DNA of 28,651 nt from Pseudomonadota bacterium (GTDB lineage: Bacteria; Pseudomonadota; Alphaproteobacteria; Rhizobiales; Xanthobacteraceae). The position numbers and the translations under genes were made by a program. The DNA lies in contig JAEXHR010000314.1 in the NCBI GenBank assembly GCA_023449855.1, positions 1-28,651 on the forward strand, in the 5' to 3' direction. The notes under the pieces are model-generated. The model was not told the DNA's origin. It was given only the letters and a program-made list of their open reading frames with translations, and searched no databases. This document shows, one piece after another, positions 16,409-23,929 of the stretch (the first letter of the stretch is position 1; every line of letters starts with the position of its first letter).

Positions 16409-17266
16409 ATGTCGCGCATCGCTTACGTCAACGGCCTCTACACAAACCTCAGCGACGCAGCGGTGAATGTCGAGGACCGCGGCTATCAGTTCGCCGACGG
16501 CGTCTATGAGGTCTGCGAGATCGTCGGCGGCAAGATGGTGGATTTCCCGCGCCACATGGCGCGTCTGGAGCGCTCGCTGCGTGAGCTGCGCATCGCCATG
16601 CCGATGGCGCTGACATCGCTCAAGGTCATCATGCAGGAAGTGGTCCGCCGCAACCGCATCAATTACGGCATCGTCTATTTGCAGGTCACCCGCGGCGTCG
16701 CCCATCGCGACCATGGCTTCCCGTCGCCGGAGGTGAAGCCGAGCGTCGTCGTGACCGCAAAGTCGCTGAACTTCGCCAAGAACCAGGCCTCGGCCGAACG
16801 CGGCGTGAAGGTGATCACCACGGCCGAGAACCGCTGGCCGCGCGTGGACATCAAGAGCGTCGGCCTGCTGCCCAACGTCCTTGCCCGCCAGGAGGCGCGC
16901 GACAAGGGCGCGTATGAAGCCTGGTACGTGGACGCCGACGGCTTTGTCACCGAGGGCGCCTCCTGCAATGCCTGGATTATCACCAAAGACGGCAAGGTGA
17001 TCACCAAGAGCGCCGAGCGCGGCATCCTGTCGGGGATCACCCGGGCGGTGCTGGTCGAGGTTCTGGCCTCCCTGCAGCTCAAGCTGGAGGAACGGAACTT
17101 CACGCCGGAAGAGGCCGCAAACGCCGCCGAAGCCTTCGTATCATCGGCGAGTCAGATCGTCATGCCGGTCATCGCGATCGACGGAAAGAGCATCGGCGAC
17201 GGTAAACCGGGACCGACTGCGCTCCGTCTGCGCCAGGAATTCCATAAATTTGCGGACATTGGCTGA
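16409..17266 (+). CDS. D-amino-acid aminotransferase-like class IV PLP enzyme
   Basis: 285 residues of the fold-type IV PLP family, which also includes branched-chain aminotransferase and aminodeoxychorismate lyase. The N-terminus (AYVNGLYTNLSDAAVNVEDRG) and GYQFADGVYEV match D-amino-acid aminotransferases. The PLP lysine is K149 in DIKSVGLLPNVLARQEA. The phosphate-binding region is TEGASCNAWII (about 186-196), and LSGITRAVLVEV follows. These enzymes interconvert D-amino acids and 2-oxo acids, supplying D-Glu or D-Ala to peptidoglycan or degrading D-amino acids; the exact substrate cannot be read from the sequence. The ATG at 16409 follows CCGGAA. Its position between ntrX and hfq is typical for this bacterial group. 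Confidence 0.88.
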   Translation: MSRIAYVNGLYTNLSDAAVNVEDRGYQFADGVYEVCEIVGGKMVDFPRHMARLERSLRELRIAMPMALTSLKVIMQEVVRRNRINYGIVYLQVTRGVAHRDHGFPSPEVKPSVVVTAKSLNFAKNQASAERGVKVITTAENRWPRVDIKSVGLLPNVLARQEARDKGAYEAWYVDADGFVTEGASCNAWIITKDGKVITKSAERGILSGITRAVLVEVLASLQLKLEERNFTPEEAANAAEAFVSSASQIVMPVIAIDGKSIGDGKPGPTALRLRQEFHKFADIG

Positions 17267-17272
17267 GGTTTG

Positions 17273-17293
17273 CTGCCTTTCCAGGCAGGTTTT
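17273..17293 (+). terminator. Intrinsic terminator of the aminotransferase gene
   Basis: A 6-bp stem, CTGCCT (17273-17278) and AGGCAG (17283-17288), with loop TTCC is followed by GTTTT, seven bases after the stop codon. Confidence 0.5.
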
Positions 17294-17305
17294 CCGTGTG
17301 GCGGC

Positions 17306-17334
17306 TTGCCTTCACACGCTGTCTGCCGTCTAAT
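17306..17334 (+). promoter_or_regulatory. Candidate hfq promoter
   Basis: TTGCCT (17306-17311), a 17-base spacer and TCTAAT (17329-17334) fit a sigma-70 type promoter (four and five of six consensus bases). Transcription from about 17341 would give a leader of about 120 bases before the hfq start. Confidence 0.5.
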
Positions 17335-17460
17335 TGCGGTGCTGCGCGCTCTGAGGGGGATCTTTGGGCGATGCAGCAGTCAGGCGATGCCCCAAAAGAG
17401 GGCGGGCCTGGCGCAACAAAAGCAACAAAACAGACACAACAGACTGCGGGATTAAGAAAA

Positions 17461-17703
17461 ATGGCGGCAGACCGCGCACAAAATCTACAGGACACCTTCC
17501 TCAACCACGTTCGCAAGACCAAGACCCCTCTGACGATCTTCCTCGTGAACGGCGTCAAACTGCAGGGCATCGTCACCTGGTTCGACAATTTCTGTCTTCT
17601 GCTCCGCCGCGACGGCCACTCGCAGCTGGTGTATAAGCATGCGATCTCGACCATCATGCCGGGCGCGCCGATCCAGTTGTTCGAAGGCGGCGAAGAGGCC
17701 TGA
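17461..17703 (+). CDS. hfq: RNA chaperone Hfq
   Basis: 80 residues, the usual compact alphaproteobacterial length. Hfq forms a hexameric ring that binds small RNAs and mRNAs and promotes their pairing; in rhizobia it also supports nitrogen-fixation control. The Sm1 motif spans about 12-47 (TFLNHVRKTKTPLTIFLVNG onward, ending DNFCLLLR), and Sm2 is YKHAISTIMP (about 58-67). The ATG at 17461 gives the expected MAADRAQNLQ start. The frame stays open upstream (in-frame ATG at 17371 and GTG at 17296), but that sequence is low-complexity Gln/Thr/Lys without family resemblance. hflX follows after 23 bases, so the two form an operon. Confidence 0.97.
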   Translation: MAADRAQNLQDTFLNHVRKTKTPLTIFLVNGVKLQGIVTWFDNFCLLLRRDGHSQLVYKHAISTIMPGAPIQLFEGGEEA

Positions 17704-17726
17704 GCGAACGCTTAAGAGACGTTTGA

Positions 17727-19106
17727 TTGGAATTTCGTAGCTTCGAAGGCAATGCTGCCGACCGTCCCGCGGCCGGCAGCGAATCGACCGGCCGCGTTCT
17801 CGTGGTCGGCCCTTACCTGCGCGAGCGCCGCGGCGATGCCGAGGCCGCAGCGTATGCCCATATCCGCGACACCGAAGCCCGCCTCGAAGAGGCGGTCGGT
17901 CTGGCGCGCGCCATCGATCTCGATGTGATCGAGGCCATCGCCGCGCCGCTCAGCCAGATCCGCCCGGCCACCTATCTCGGCAAGGGCAAGGTCGAGGAGA
18001 TCGCCGGCGTCATCGCCGCGAACGAGATCGGCATCGTGGTGATGGACTGCGCGCTCTCGCCGATCCAGCAGCGCAATCTGGAAAAGGAGCTGAAGGCCAA
18101 GGTGCTCGACCGCACCGGCCTCATTCTGGAAATCTTCGGCCGCCGTGCGAAGACCAAGGAAGGCACATTGCAGGTCGAGCTCGCGCATCTCAATTATCAG
18201 CGCAGCCGTCTGGTGCGTTCATGGACCCATCTGGAGCGCCAGCGCGGTGGCTTCGGTTTCATGGGCGGCCCCGGCGAAACGCAAATTGAAGCGGACCGCC
18301 GCATGATCGGCGACCGCATCGGGCGGCTCGAGGCCGATCTGAAGAAAGTCCAGGCCACGCGGCGCCTGCACCGCGCCGGCCGCAAGCGCGTGCCGTATCG
18401 CGTCGTCGCGCTGGTCGGCTACACCAATGCCGGCAAATCCACGCTGTTCAACCGCCTGACCCGCGCCGATGTGCAGGCGGAGGACATGCTGTTCGCAACT
18501 CTCGATCCCACGTTGCGTGCACTGACGCTGCCCCACGGCGGCAAGGCGATGCTGTCCGACACCGTCGGCTTCATCTCCAACCTGCCGACCCAGCTCGTCG
18601 CCGCCTTCCGCGCCACGCTGGAAGAGGTGCTGGAAGCCGACATCATCCTGCATGTGCGCGACATCTCCCACGAAGATGCAGAAGCCCAGCAGAGCGACGT
18701 CGACAATGTGCTGCGCCAGCTCGGCATCGACATCGATGCCGGCGCGCGCATTCTCGAAGTCTGGAACAAGATCGATCGGTTCTCCGAAGAGGAGCGCGAG
18801 AACCTCGCCAATATCGCCGCGCGAAAACCAGCGGACAATCCGGTCTTCATGGTCTCGGCCGTGACCGGGGAGGGCGTCACCGAACTCCTCACCGCCATCG
18901 AGAACCGCCTTGCATCGACGCGCGTCACCCTCGATCTCTCCATCGACGCCGCCGACGGCGCCGGCGTCAGCTGGCTGCACCGCAATGCCGAGGTGCTGGC
19001 GAAAGAGCTGCATGACGGCCATTTCGACATGACCGTCCGCGTGGACGAAACCAAGCGCGACGTGGTGATCAGCAAGTTCGGCGCAGTGCTGCACGAGGCG
19101 GAGTAA
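17727..19106 (+). CDS. hflX: Ribosome-associated GTPase HflX
   Basis: 459 residues. HflX is a GTPase that binds the 50S subunit and rescues stalled or heat-damaged ribosomes. The N-terminal HflX domain includes RPATYLGKGKVEEIAG and the GPGETQIEADRR linker. The GTPase domain has G1 GYTNAGKS at 231-238, G2 ATLDPTLR, G3 DTVGF from 278 and G4 NKID at 347-350. The start is taken as the TTG at 17727, preceded by AAGAGAC, because it gives an N-terminus leading directly into STGRVLVVGPYLRER; no in-frame ATG lies nearby. The hfq-hflX pairing is conserved across proteobacteria. It is convergent with mazG, with a REP element between. Confidence 0.95.
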   Translation: MEFRSFEGNAADRPAAGSESTGRVLVVGPYLRERRGDAEAAAYAHIRDTEARLEEAVGLARAIDLDVIEAIAAPLSQIRPATYLGKGKVEEIAGVIAANEIGIVVMDCALSPIQQRNLEKELKAKVLDRTGLILEIFGRRAKTKEGTLQVELAHLNYQRSRLVRSWTHLERQRGGFGFMGGPGETQIEADRRMIGDRIGRLEADLKKVQATRRLHRAGRKRVPYRVVALVGYTNAGKSTLFNRLTRADVQAEDMLFATLDPTLRALTLPHGGKAMLSDTVGFISNLPTQLVAAFRATLEEVLEADIILHVRDISHEDAEAQQSDVDNVLRQLGIDIDAGARILEVWNKIDRFSEEERENLANIAARKPADNPVFMVSAVTGEGVTELLTAIENRLASTRVTLDLSIDAADGAGVSWLHRNAEVLAKELHDGHFDMTVRVDETKRDVVISKFGAVLHEAE

Positions 19107-19127
19107 TACTACGCCTCAAAACTCTTT

Positions 19128-19253
19128 CCCTCATCCTGAGGAGCCGCGAAGCGGCGTCTCCTTGCGAATGGCGAAGCCATTCGCTGGGGATGGCGACGGA
19201 GCTCCAACATCTCATGGTTCGAGACGGCGCTGCGCGCCTCCTCACCATGAGGG
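19128..19253. repeat. REP/BIME-like palindrome (CCCTCATCC / CATGGT family, copy 3)
   Basis: The left arm starts CCCTCATCCTGAGGAGCCGCGAAGCGGCGTCTC, split here: CCCTCATCCTGAGG, then GCCGCGAAGCGGC. It contains an extra inner stem (GCGAATGGC with GCCATTCGC, about 19164-19183). The right arm folds from CATGGT to ACCATG around GGCGCTGCGCGCC. It lies between convergent hflX and mazG. Confidence 0.78.
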
Positions 19254-19275
19254 ACGGAGTTGTTGAAGGGCAGAG

Positions 19276-20088
19276 TTACTTCCCCTTCGCTTCATTCCAC
19301 AGCGCATCCATCTCCTCCAGCGACGCTTCCTCCAGCGTCCGCCCCTTCGCCCGCAACGCCTGCTCGATATAGGCAAACCGCGTCTCGAATTTCACATTGG
19401 TCCCGCGCAGCGCCATTTCGGGATCGGCCTTCACATGCCGGGCGAGATTGACCAATGCGAACATCAGGTCGCCGGTCTCTTCCGCAATGTGCTCCTGATC
19501 CCCGCGCTCCAGCGCCGCCTCGATCTCGTCGGCTTCCTCGCGGATCTTCGCCAGCACCGCCCGAGGATCGTTCCAGTCGAAGCCGACCGTGGAGGCCTTG
19601 GCCTGCAGCTTGAGTGCCTGCGCCAGCGCGGGCTGGCTGGCCTTGACGCTCGCCAGCAGTGAGACGGGGGCGGCGGCATCCTCGCCCCGCCGCGCCGCAC
19701 GCTCGGCCTTCTCCTCGGCCTTGATGCGATCCCACACGCCCTTCACATGGCCGGAGGTGACGTTGCCGTCCGCGTCCGCGAACACATGCGGATGCCGGCG
19801 GATCATCTTCTTGGTGATCGCCGTCACCACATCGCCGAAATCGAAAGCGCCGCGTTCCGACGCCATCTGTGCGTGGAACACGACCTGCAGCAGGAGATCG
19901 CCGAGCTCCTCGCAGAGATCGTCGAGATCGTTCCGGGCGATGGCATCGACGACCTCATAGGCCTCCTCGATCGTATAGGGCGCGATCGACGCGAAATCCT
20001 GTTCCAGGTCCCACGGGCAGCCCGTCACCGGGGTGCGGAGAGCAGCCATGATCTCGAGCAGGCGGGCGATGTCGCGGGAAGGGGTCAT
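19276..20088 (-). CDS. mazG: Nucleoside triphosphate pyrophosphohydrolase MazG
   Basis: 270 residues from the ATG at 20088, which is preceded by GGAG at seven bases. MazG hydrolyses (d)NTPs to monophosphates, cleaning the nucleotide pool and affecting the stringent response. It has the two tandem all-alpha MazG domains of the E. coli type. The first carries E41-E42 and E60-E61-x2-D64 (DLCEELGDLLLQVVFHAQ), the second EEADEIEAALERGD followed by EETGDLMFALVNLARH. An in-frame codon 14 triplets further upstream exists, but its extra residues (RRFRHTKPNPEPC) have no family resemblance. It is divergent from queC; the gap is largely filled by a REP element. Confidence 0.95.
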   Translation of the reverse strand: MTPSRDIARLLEIMAALRTPVTGCPWDLEQDFASIAPYTIEEAYEVVDAIARNDLDDLCEELGDLLLQVVFHAQMASERGAFDFGDVVTAITKKMIRRHPHVFADADGNVTSGHVKGVWDRIKAEEKAERAARRGEDAAAPVSLLASVKASQPALAQALKLQAKASTVGFDWNDPRAVLAKIREEADEIEAALERGDQEHIAEETGDLMFALVNLARHVKADPEMALRGTNVKFETRFAYIEQALRAKGRTLEEASLEEMDALWNEAKGK

Positions 20089-20135
20089 GCAGGGCTCCGG
20101 GTTCGGTTTGGTATGCCGGAAGCGGCGCACGATGG

Positions 20136-20225
20136 GTAGCCTGCATGGAGCGGAGCGTAATGCAGGGACCGGCAGGCATGCGGAAACGCCGGTCCCCGGA
20201 TTGCGCTTCGCTCCATCCGGGCTAC
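20136..20225. repeat. GTAG-type REP/BIME (CCCGGAT family, copy 1)
   Basis: It is bounded by GTAG (20136-20139) and CTAC (20222-20225). The right arm has the family stem CCCGGAT with ATCCGGG. The left arm has CCTGCAT (20140-20146) with ATGCAGG (20160-20166), which is still a perfect stem. It ends nine bases before the queC start codon. Confidence 0.85.
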
Positions 20226-20234
20226 AAGAGGCCC

Positions 20235-20942
20235 ATGACCAACACCTCCACAGCCCTTGTCCTGTTCTCCGGCGGCCAGGATTCCGCGACCTGCCTTGCC
20301 TGGGCGCTGGACCGTTTCGCCCGCGTCGAGACCATTGGCTTCGCTTACGGCCAGCGCCATGCGGTCGAGCTCGATAGCCGCGCCAAGCTCGTCGACGGCA
20401 TGAAGGCCATCAAGCCGGACTGGGCCGGCAAGATCGGCGACAGCCACACCCTCGACATCCCGACGCTGTCGGCGATCTCCGAGACCGCGCTGACCCGGGA
20501 CGTCGCCATCGAGATGGGCGAAGACGGCCTGCCCAACACGTTCGTCCCCGGCCGCAATCTGGTGTTCCTGACCTTCGCGGCGGCGCTGGCCTATCGCAGG
20601 GGGATCACCGACATCGTTGGCGGCATGTGCGAGACCGATTATTCCGGCTATCCCGACTGCCGCGACGACACCATCAAGGCGCTGCAGGGCGCGCTCAGCC
20701 TCGGCATGGCGAAGGACTTTTCGCTGCACACCCCGCTGATGTGGCTCGACAAGGCGGCGACCTGGGGCCTTGCCGACCAGCTCGGCGGCGAGGCGCTCAC
20801 GGACCTGATCCGCGAGCATTCCCACACCTGTTATCTCGGCGAGCGCGGCGCGCTGCACGACTGGGGCTATGGCTGCGGCAAGTGCCCGGCCTGCGAGCTG
20901 CGGGCCAAGGGTTGGCGGGAGTTCAAGGCCAGCGCGGCTTGA
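20235..20942 (+). CDS. queC: 7-cyano-7-deazaguanine (preQ0) synthase
   Basis: 235 residues. QueC converts 7-carboxy-7-deazaguanine to preQ0 using ATP and ammonia in queuosine biosynthesis. It has the PP-loop SGGQDS at 12-17 (LVLFSGGQDSATCLAWAL), FVPGRNLVFL, GGMCETDYSGYPDCR and the zinc-binding cysteines C199, C214, C217 and C220 (CGKCPAC). The ATG at 20235 is preceded by AAGAGG, which directly abuts the right end of a REP element; an upstream in-frame codon at 20145 would translate that REP and is rejected. QueD, QueE and QueF are not adjacent, so it stands apart from the rest of the pathway. Confidence 0.96.
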   Translation: MTNTSTALVLFSGGQDSATCLAWALDRFARVETIGFAYGQRHAVELDSRAKLVDGMKAIKPDWAGKIGDSHTLDIPTLSAISETALTRDVAIEMGEDGLPNTFVPGRNLVFLTFAAALAYRRGITDIVGGMCETDYSGYPDCRDDTIKALQGALSLGMAKDFSLHTPLMWLDKAATWGLADQLGGEALTDLIREHSHTCYLGERGALHDWGYGCGKCPACELRAKGWREFKASAA

Positions 20943-20952
20943 ACATGTCCCC

Positions 20953-21041
20953 GTAGCCCGGATGGAGCGCAGCGTAATCCGGGATTCAGAGCATCGACAA
21001 TTCGCCGGCCCCCGGATTGCGCTCCGCTCCATCCGGGCTAC
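20953..21041. repeat. GTAG-type REP/BIME (CCCGGAT family, copy 2)
   Basis: It is bounded by GTAG (20953-20956) and CTAC (21038-21041). Both arms fold as CCCGGAT with ATCCGGG, with loops GGAGCGCAGCGTA and TGCGCTCCGCTCC. It begins ten bases after the queC stop, so two copies of the same family flank queC. Confidence 0.85.
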
Positions 21042-21103
21042 ATGCGCGACGATCCGCCGCGAAATACCAGCTCGACAGCGTGCGACTCAGCTAAGCCTCT
21101 CAC

Positions 21104-21859
21104 ATGGGGAAGGCCTTGGGGAAAGCACTGGCTGCGATCGTGACGACGATCGCCTTGTCATGCGCTGCAGATCGCGCAAACGCCGCCAACGGCGCATATG
21201 CGGTGGATGCGGCCGACATCTCCGAAGTCGGCTCCTGCAAGGTCGAGAGCTGGTATTCGATGGCGACGAACACCGATTTCGCCGCCATTGCCAATCCGTC
21301 CTGCGTGGTCGATCTCGGCAAGCCGGTCGAACTCAGCGCGCTCACCAATTACAGCCGCTCCGGCGGTGACTACAGCACCACAATCGCGCCCAAGGCGAAG
21401 TACAATTTCGAGCCTACCGGGATCGGCAAGTTCGGCGTATCCGTCCTAGGCAGCGCGACCTTCGATGCCGTGACCGGCCAGAACACCGCGGTGTTCGCCG
21501 AAATCCCGGCGACCTGGCGCTTCTCCGAAAATACGCGCATCAATCTCAATGCCGGCTGGCTGTGGGACCGCGTCAACGACTGGCACTATTTCACATATGG
21601 CATCGGCTTCGACTGGAAGTTCACCGATACGCTGCAATACACGATCGAGCTTTACGGGCAGGCGGGGCGGGCCGACATCCCGAGTGTCGTGCAGCCGCGC
21701 CTGCAGACCGGCATTCGTTATCGGCCGAACGAGATCTTTTCGGTCGATCTGATCTATGGCCGGAACATCACCGGCGAGGATTCCAACTGGATCACCATCG
21801 GCACCACGATCCGCTTCCCGCCGGAAGGCGGCGCGAAACTGCGTGAGCCGCATTTGTGA
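21104..21859 (+). CDS. Exported protein of unknown function, probable outer-membrane beta-barrel
   Basis: 251 residues. The N-terminus is a clear Sec signal peptide (MGKALGKALAAIVTTIALSC, with likely cleavage after ADRANA at residue 27). The mature part is rich in alternating aromatic/hydrophobic strands (ELSALTNYSRSGGDYSTTI, INLNAGWLWDR, YFTYGIGFDWKF, LQYTIELYGQ, FSVDLIYGRN, SNWITIGTTIRF), consistent with an 8-12 strand barrel. A Cys pair (GSCKVES and NPSCVVD) could form a disulfide. It loosely recalls barrel proteins of the MetA/phenol-degradation type, but I do not recognise the family. No good Shine-Dalgarno precedes the ATG. It stands alone between two REP elements of different families. 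Confidence 0.72.
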   Translation: MGKALGKALAAIVTTIALSCAADRANAANGAYAVDAADISEVGSCKVESWYSMATNTDFAAIANPSCVVDLGKPVELSALTNYSRSGGDYSTTIAPKAKYNFEPTGIGKFGVSVLGSATFDAVTGQNTAVFAEIPATWRFSENTRINLNAGWLWDRVNDWHYFTYGIGFDWKFTDTLQYTIELYGQAGRADIPSVVQPRLQTGIRYRPNEIFSVDLIYGRNITGEDSNWITIGTTIRFPPEGGAKLREPHL

Positions 21860-21867
21860 ACGCGGCC

Positions 21868-21956
21868 GTAGGGCGGATGAGGCGAAAGCCGTCATCCGCC
21901 GCGGAGTTTCAACAATGAACTCGGCCGGCGGATTACGCTTCGCTTATCCGCCCTAC
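21868..21956. repeat. GTAG-type REP/BIME (GGCGGAT family, copy 1)
   Basis: It is bounded by GTAG (21868-21871) and CTAC (21953-21956). The arms fold as GGCGGAT with ATCCGCC. It lies between convergent genes, ending ten bases from the stop of the DapA-like gene. Confidence 0.85.
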
Positions 21957-21966
21957 GCTTCGAGCT

Positions 21967-22866
21967 TTACGCCTTGAACGACGCCCGCACCGCATCGGCT
22001 TCGGCGGCGCTCAGCCCCACCAGCGGCGGGCGGACGCGCATCCAGCCGTCATTGCCGTATTGCCGCGCCAGCAGCACCTTCAGCGACGGCAACTGCGCAT
22101 AGGTCGAGACCGCATTGCGGCCCGAGACGATGCGCTCCTGCGCCGCCGCGACCTCGGCCGCCTTGGACGGATCGTTGAAGCCCGAGAAAACAGTAGCGAG
22201 ATCGCCGCCGACGAGGTTCGACGTCGCGGTGATGCAGCCGGCGCCGCCCATTGGCAGCAGCTTGAGCATCAGGGGATCGGCGCCGACCAGCACCGAGAAG
22301 CCCGGGAAGCGTTCGACGATGGCGCTCATGTTCGAGAAGTCGCCCGAGGAATCCTTGATGCCGACCACGATTTCCGGGAAGCGCTTGATCAGACGGTCGA
22401 TGACATCGAGCGAGATCGGAACCGAAGACATTTGCGGGATGTGATACAGCACCACGCGCAGGCGCGGATCGTTGATACGCTCGATGATGGCCGTATAGGC
22501 ATCGACGATGCCGTCGTCGGACACGCCCTTGTAGTAATAGGGCGGCAGCATCACCACGGTGTTCACGCCGTTCGCCAGCGCATGCTGCGTCAGCTCCACC
22601 GTCTCCATGATCGAGGCGACGCCGGTGCCGGGCAGCAGCTTCTTCGGTGCGATTCCGGATTTCACCACGGCTTCGAGCAGCGACTTGCGTTCCGACGACG
22701 ACAGCGAATTGGCTTCGCCCGTGGTGCCGAGCATGGCGATACCGGTGCAGCCGTCATCCAGCAGCCGCTGGCAATGGGCGGCGAACAGGCCCTGATCGAC
22801 GGAGAGGTCGGCATTGAACGGCGTGGTCGCGGCGCAGAACACGCCGGTAGGGAAGATGGCTGTCAT
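21967..22866 (-). CDS. DapA-superfamily aldolase/dehydratase, probably not DHDPS
   Basis: 299 residues forming the TIM barrel of the dihydrodipicolinate synthase / N-acetylneuraminate lyase superfamily, pyruvate-type Schiff-base enzymes. The visible catalytic set is GTTGE (48-51), the tyrosines in LPPYYYKG (110-112), Y141 in YHIP and Schiff-base lysine K171 in GIKDSSGD. In true DHDPS the tyrosine is followed by a motif of the type NVPxRTG whose arginine holds the aspartate-semialdehyde carboxylate; here the sequence is YHIPQMSSVP with Met146 at that place. This argues for another 2-oxo-acid substrate, such as a 2-keto-3-deoxy sugar acid. It lies downstream of the SDR gene on the same strand, with a 253-base gap filled by REP hairpins. 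The ATG at 22866 follows GAGAGAC. Confidence 0.85.
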   Translation of the reverse strand: MTAIFPTGVFCAATTPFNADLSVDQGLFAAHCQRLLDDGCTGIAMLGTTGEANSLSSSERKSLLEAVVKSGIAPKKLLPGTGVASIMETVELTQHALANGVNTVVMLPPYYYKGVSDDGIVDAYTAIIERINDPRLRVVLYHIPQMSSVPISLDVIDRLIKRFPEIVVGIKDSSGDFSNMSAIVERFPGFSVLVGADPLMLKLLPMGGAGCITATSNLVGGDLATVFSGFNDPSKAAEVAAAQERIVSGRNAVSTYAQLPSLKVLLARQYGNDGWMRVRPPLVGLSAAEADAVRASFKA

Positions 22867-22929
22867 GGGCGTCTCTCTCGTGTGTGTTTGCGGTTGTTGT
22901 TTCGTACAGCTAGCAGAAGTGCATCACAT

Positions 22930-23107
22930 CTCATGGTTCGAGACGCGGCCAAGCGGCCGCTCCTCACCATGAGGATCTTCAACCCGCGGCCACAAACTCC
23001 GCCCTCATCCTGAGGAGCGCGCAAAGCGCGCGTCTCGAAGGATGGCCGCAGTCTCCGAGGCCGGCGATCGCATGGTTCGAGACGGCGCTTAGCGCCTCCG
23101 CACCATG
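22930..23107. repeat. Array of three REP hairpins (CATGGT / CATCCT family, copy 4)
   Basis: Three successive stem-loops: CATGGT to ACCATG (about 22932-22971), CATCCT (23006-23011) to AGGATG (23039-23044), and CATGGT (23071-23076) to ACCATG (23102-23107). Their inner stems are CGGCCAAGCGGCCG, GCGCGCAAAGCGCGC and GGCGCTTAGCGCC. The array separates the SDR gene from the downstream DapA-like gene. Confidence 0.82.
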
Positions 23108-23119
23108 TGGGGCAGGGCA

Positions 23120-23884
23120 TCACGGCATGATCTGGCCGCCATTCACTTCGATCACCTGGCCGGTGATGTAACCGCTCAGGGTCTCGTCGGCGAGGAACTG
23201 ATAGGCGCCGACGCAATCCTCGGGCGTGCCGATGCGGCCGAGCGGGATGCCCTGGCGGGCGCCTTCGAGCTGCTCCTCGGTGGAATAGCGCTGGTGGAAC
23301 GGCGTCATGATCACGCCCGGAGCCACCGCATTGGCGCGCACGTTGAACGGCGCCAGTTCCTTCGCCAGCACGCGGGTAATGGTGCTCACAAACCCCTTCG
23401 CCGAGCCGTACAGGCCGGCGCCGCCGCTCCCGCCGTTGCGGGCCGCGACCGAGGTGGTGTTGATGATCGAGCCCCAGCGCTGCGCTTCCATGATCTTCGC
23501 GGCCTTCCGGCACGCGAAGAACACCGAGCCGATATTGAGATCGACCACGTCGTCATATTGTTCGTCGGTGGCATTGGCGATCGAGGTGCGGCCGAACATG
23601 GCGCCCGCATTGTTGATCAGCACGTCGATGCGGCCGAGCTTGGCATGGGCTTCCTCGATCACCCGCGCAGCTTCCGCGCGCTCGGAGACGTCGCCGCGCA
23701 CCAGCTCGGCCTTGCCGCCGGCGGCATGGATGCCCGCCACGACTTCCTGCGCGCCTTCCGGATTGCCGTTGTAGTGCACGATCAGGTTCGCGCCGAGGGC
23801 GCCGAATTTCTTCGCCACGGCCGCACCGATGCCGGAGCTTGCGCCGATGATCACGATGGCCTTGCCGTTCAGTCCGTTGCTCAC
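23120..23884 (-). CDS. SDR-family NAD(P)-dependent oxidoreductase (FabG-like)
   Basis: 254 residues from the GTG at 23884, chosen because AAAAGGA lies at the right distance upstream and the Rossmann fold starts at once. The classical SDR signatures are the cofactor loop GASSGIG (14-20), NNAG (91-94), the catalytic S145, Y159 and K163, and the C-terminal GYITGQVIEVNGGQ. Such enzymes oxidise or reduce secondary alcohols of sugars, polyols, hydroxy acids or acyl-ACP; the neighbourhood suggests a sugar or sugar-acid step rather than fatty acid synthesis. It is the first gene of the minus-strand arm of the cluster and is divergent from the GntR regulator. Extending to the in-frame codon at 23986 would add 34 residues with no SDR resemblance. 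Confidence 0.9.
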   Translation of the reverse strand: MSNGLNGKAIVIIGASSGIGAAVAKKFGALGANLIVHYNGNPEGAQEVVAGIHAAGGKAELVRGDVSERAEAARVIEEAHAKLGRIDVLINNAGAMFGRTSIANATDEQYDDVVDLNIGSVFFACRKAAKIMEAQRWGSIINTTSVAARNGGSGGAGLYGSAKGFVSTITRVLAKELAPFNVRANAVAPGVIMTPFHQRYSTEEQLEGARQGIPLGRIGTPEDCVGAYQFLADETLSGYITGQVIEVNGGQIMP

Positions 23885-23929
23885 GCGAGAGTCCTTTTCC
23901 GATGATGCCCGCCTTCCACCACGATTTAT

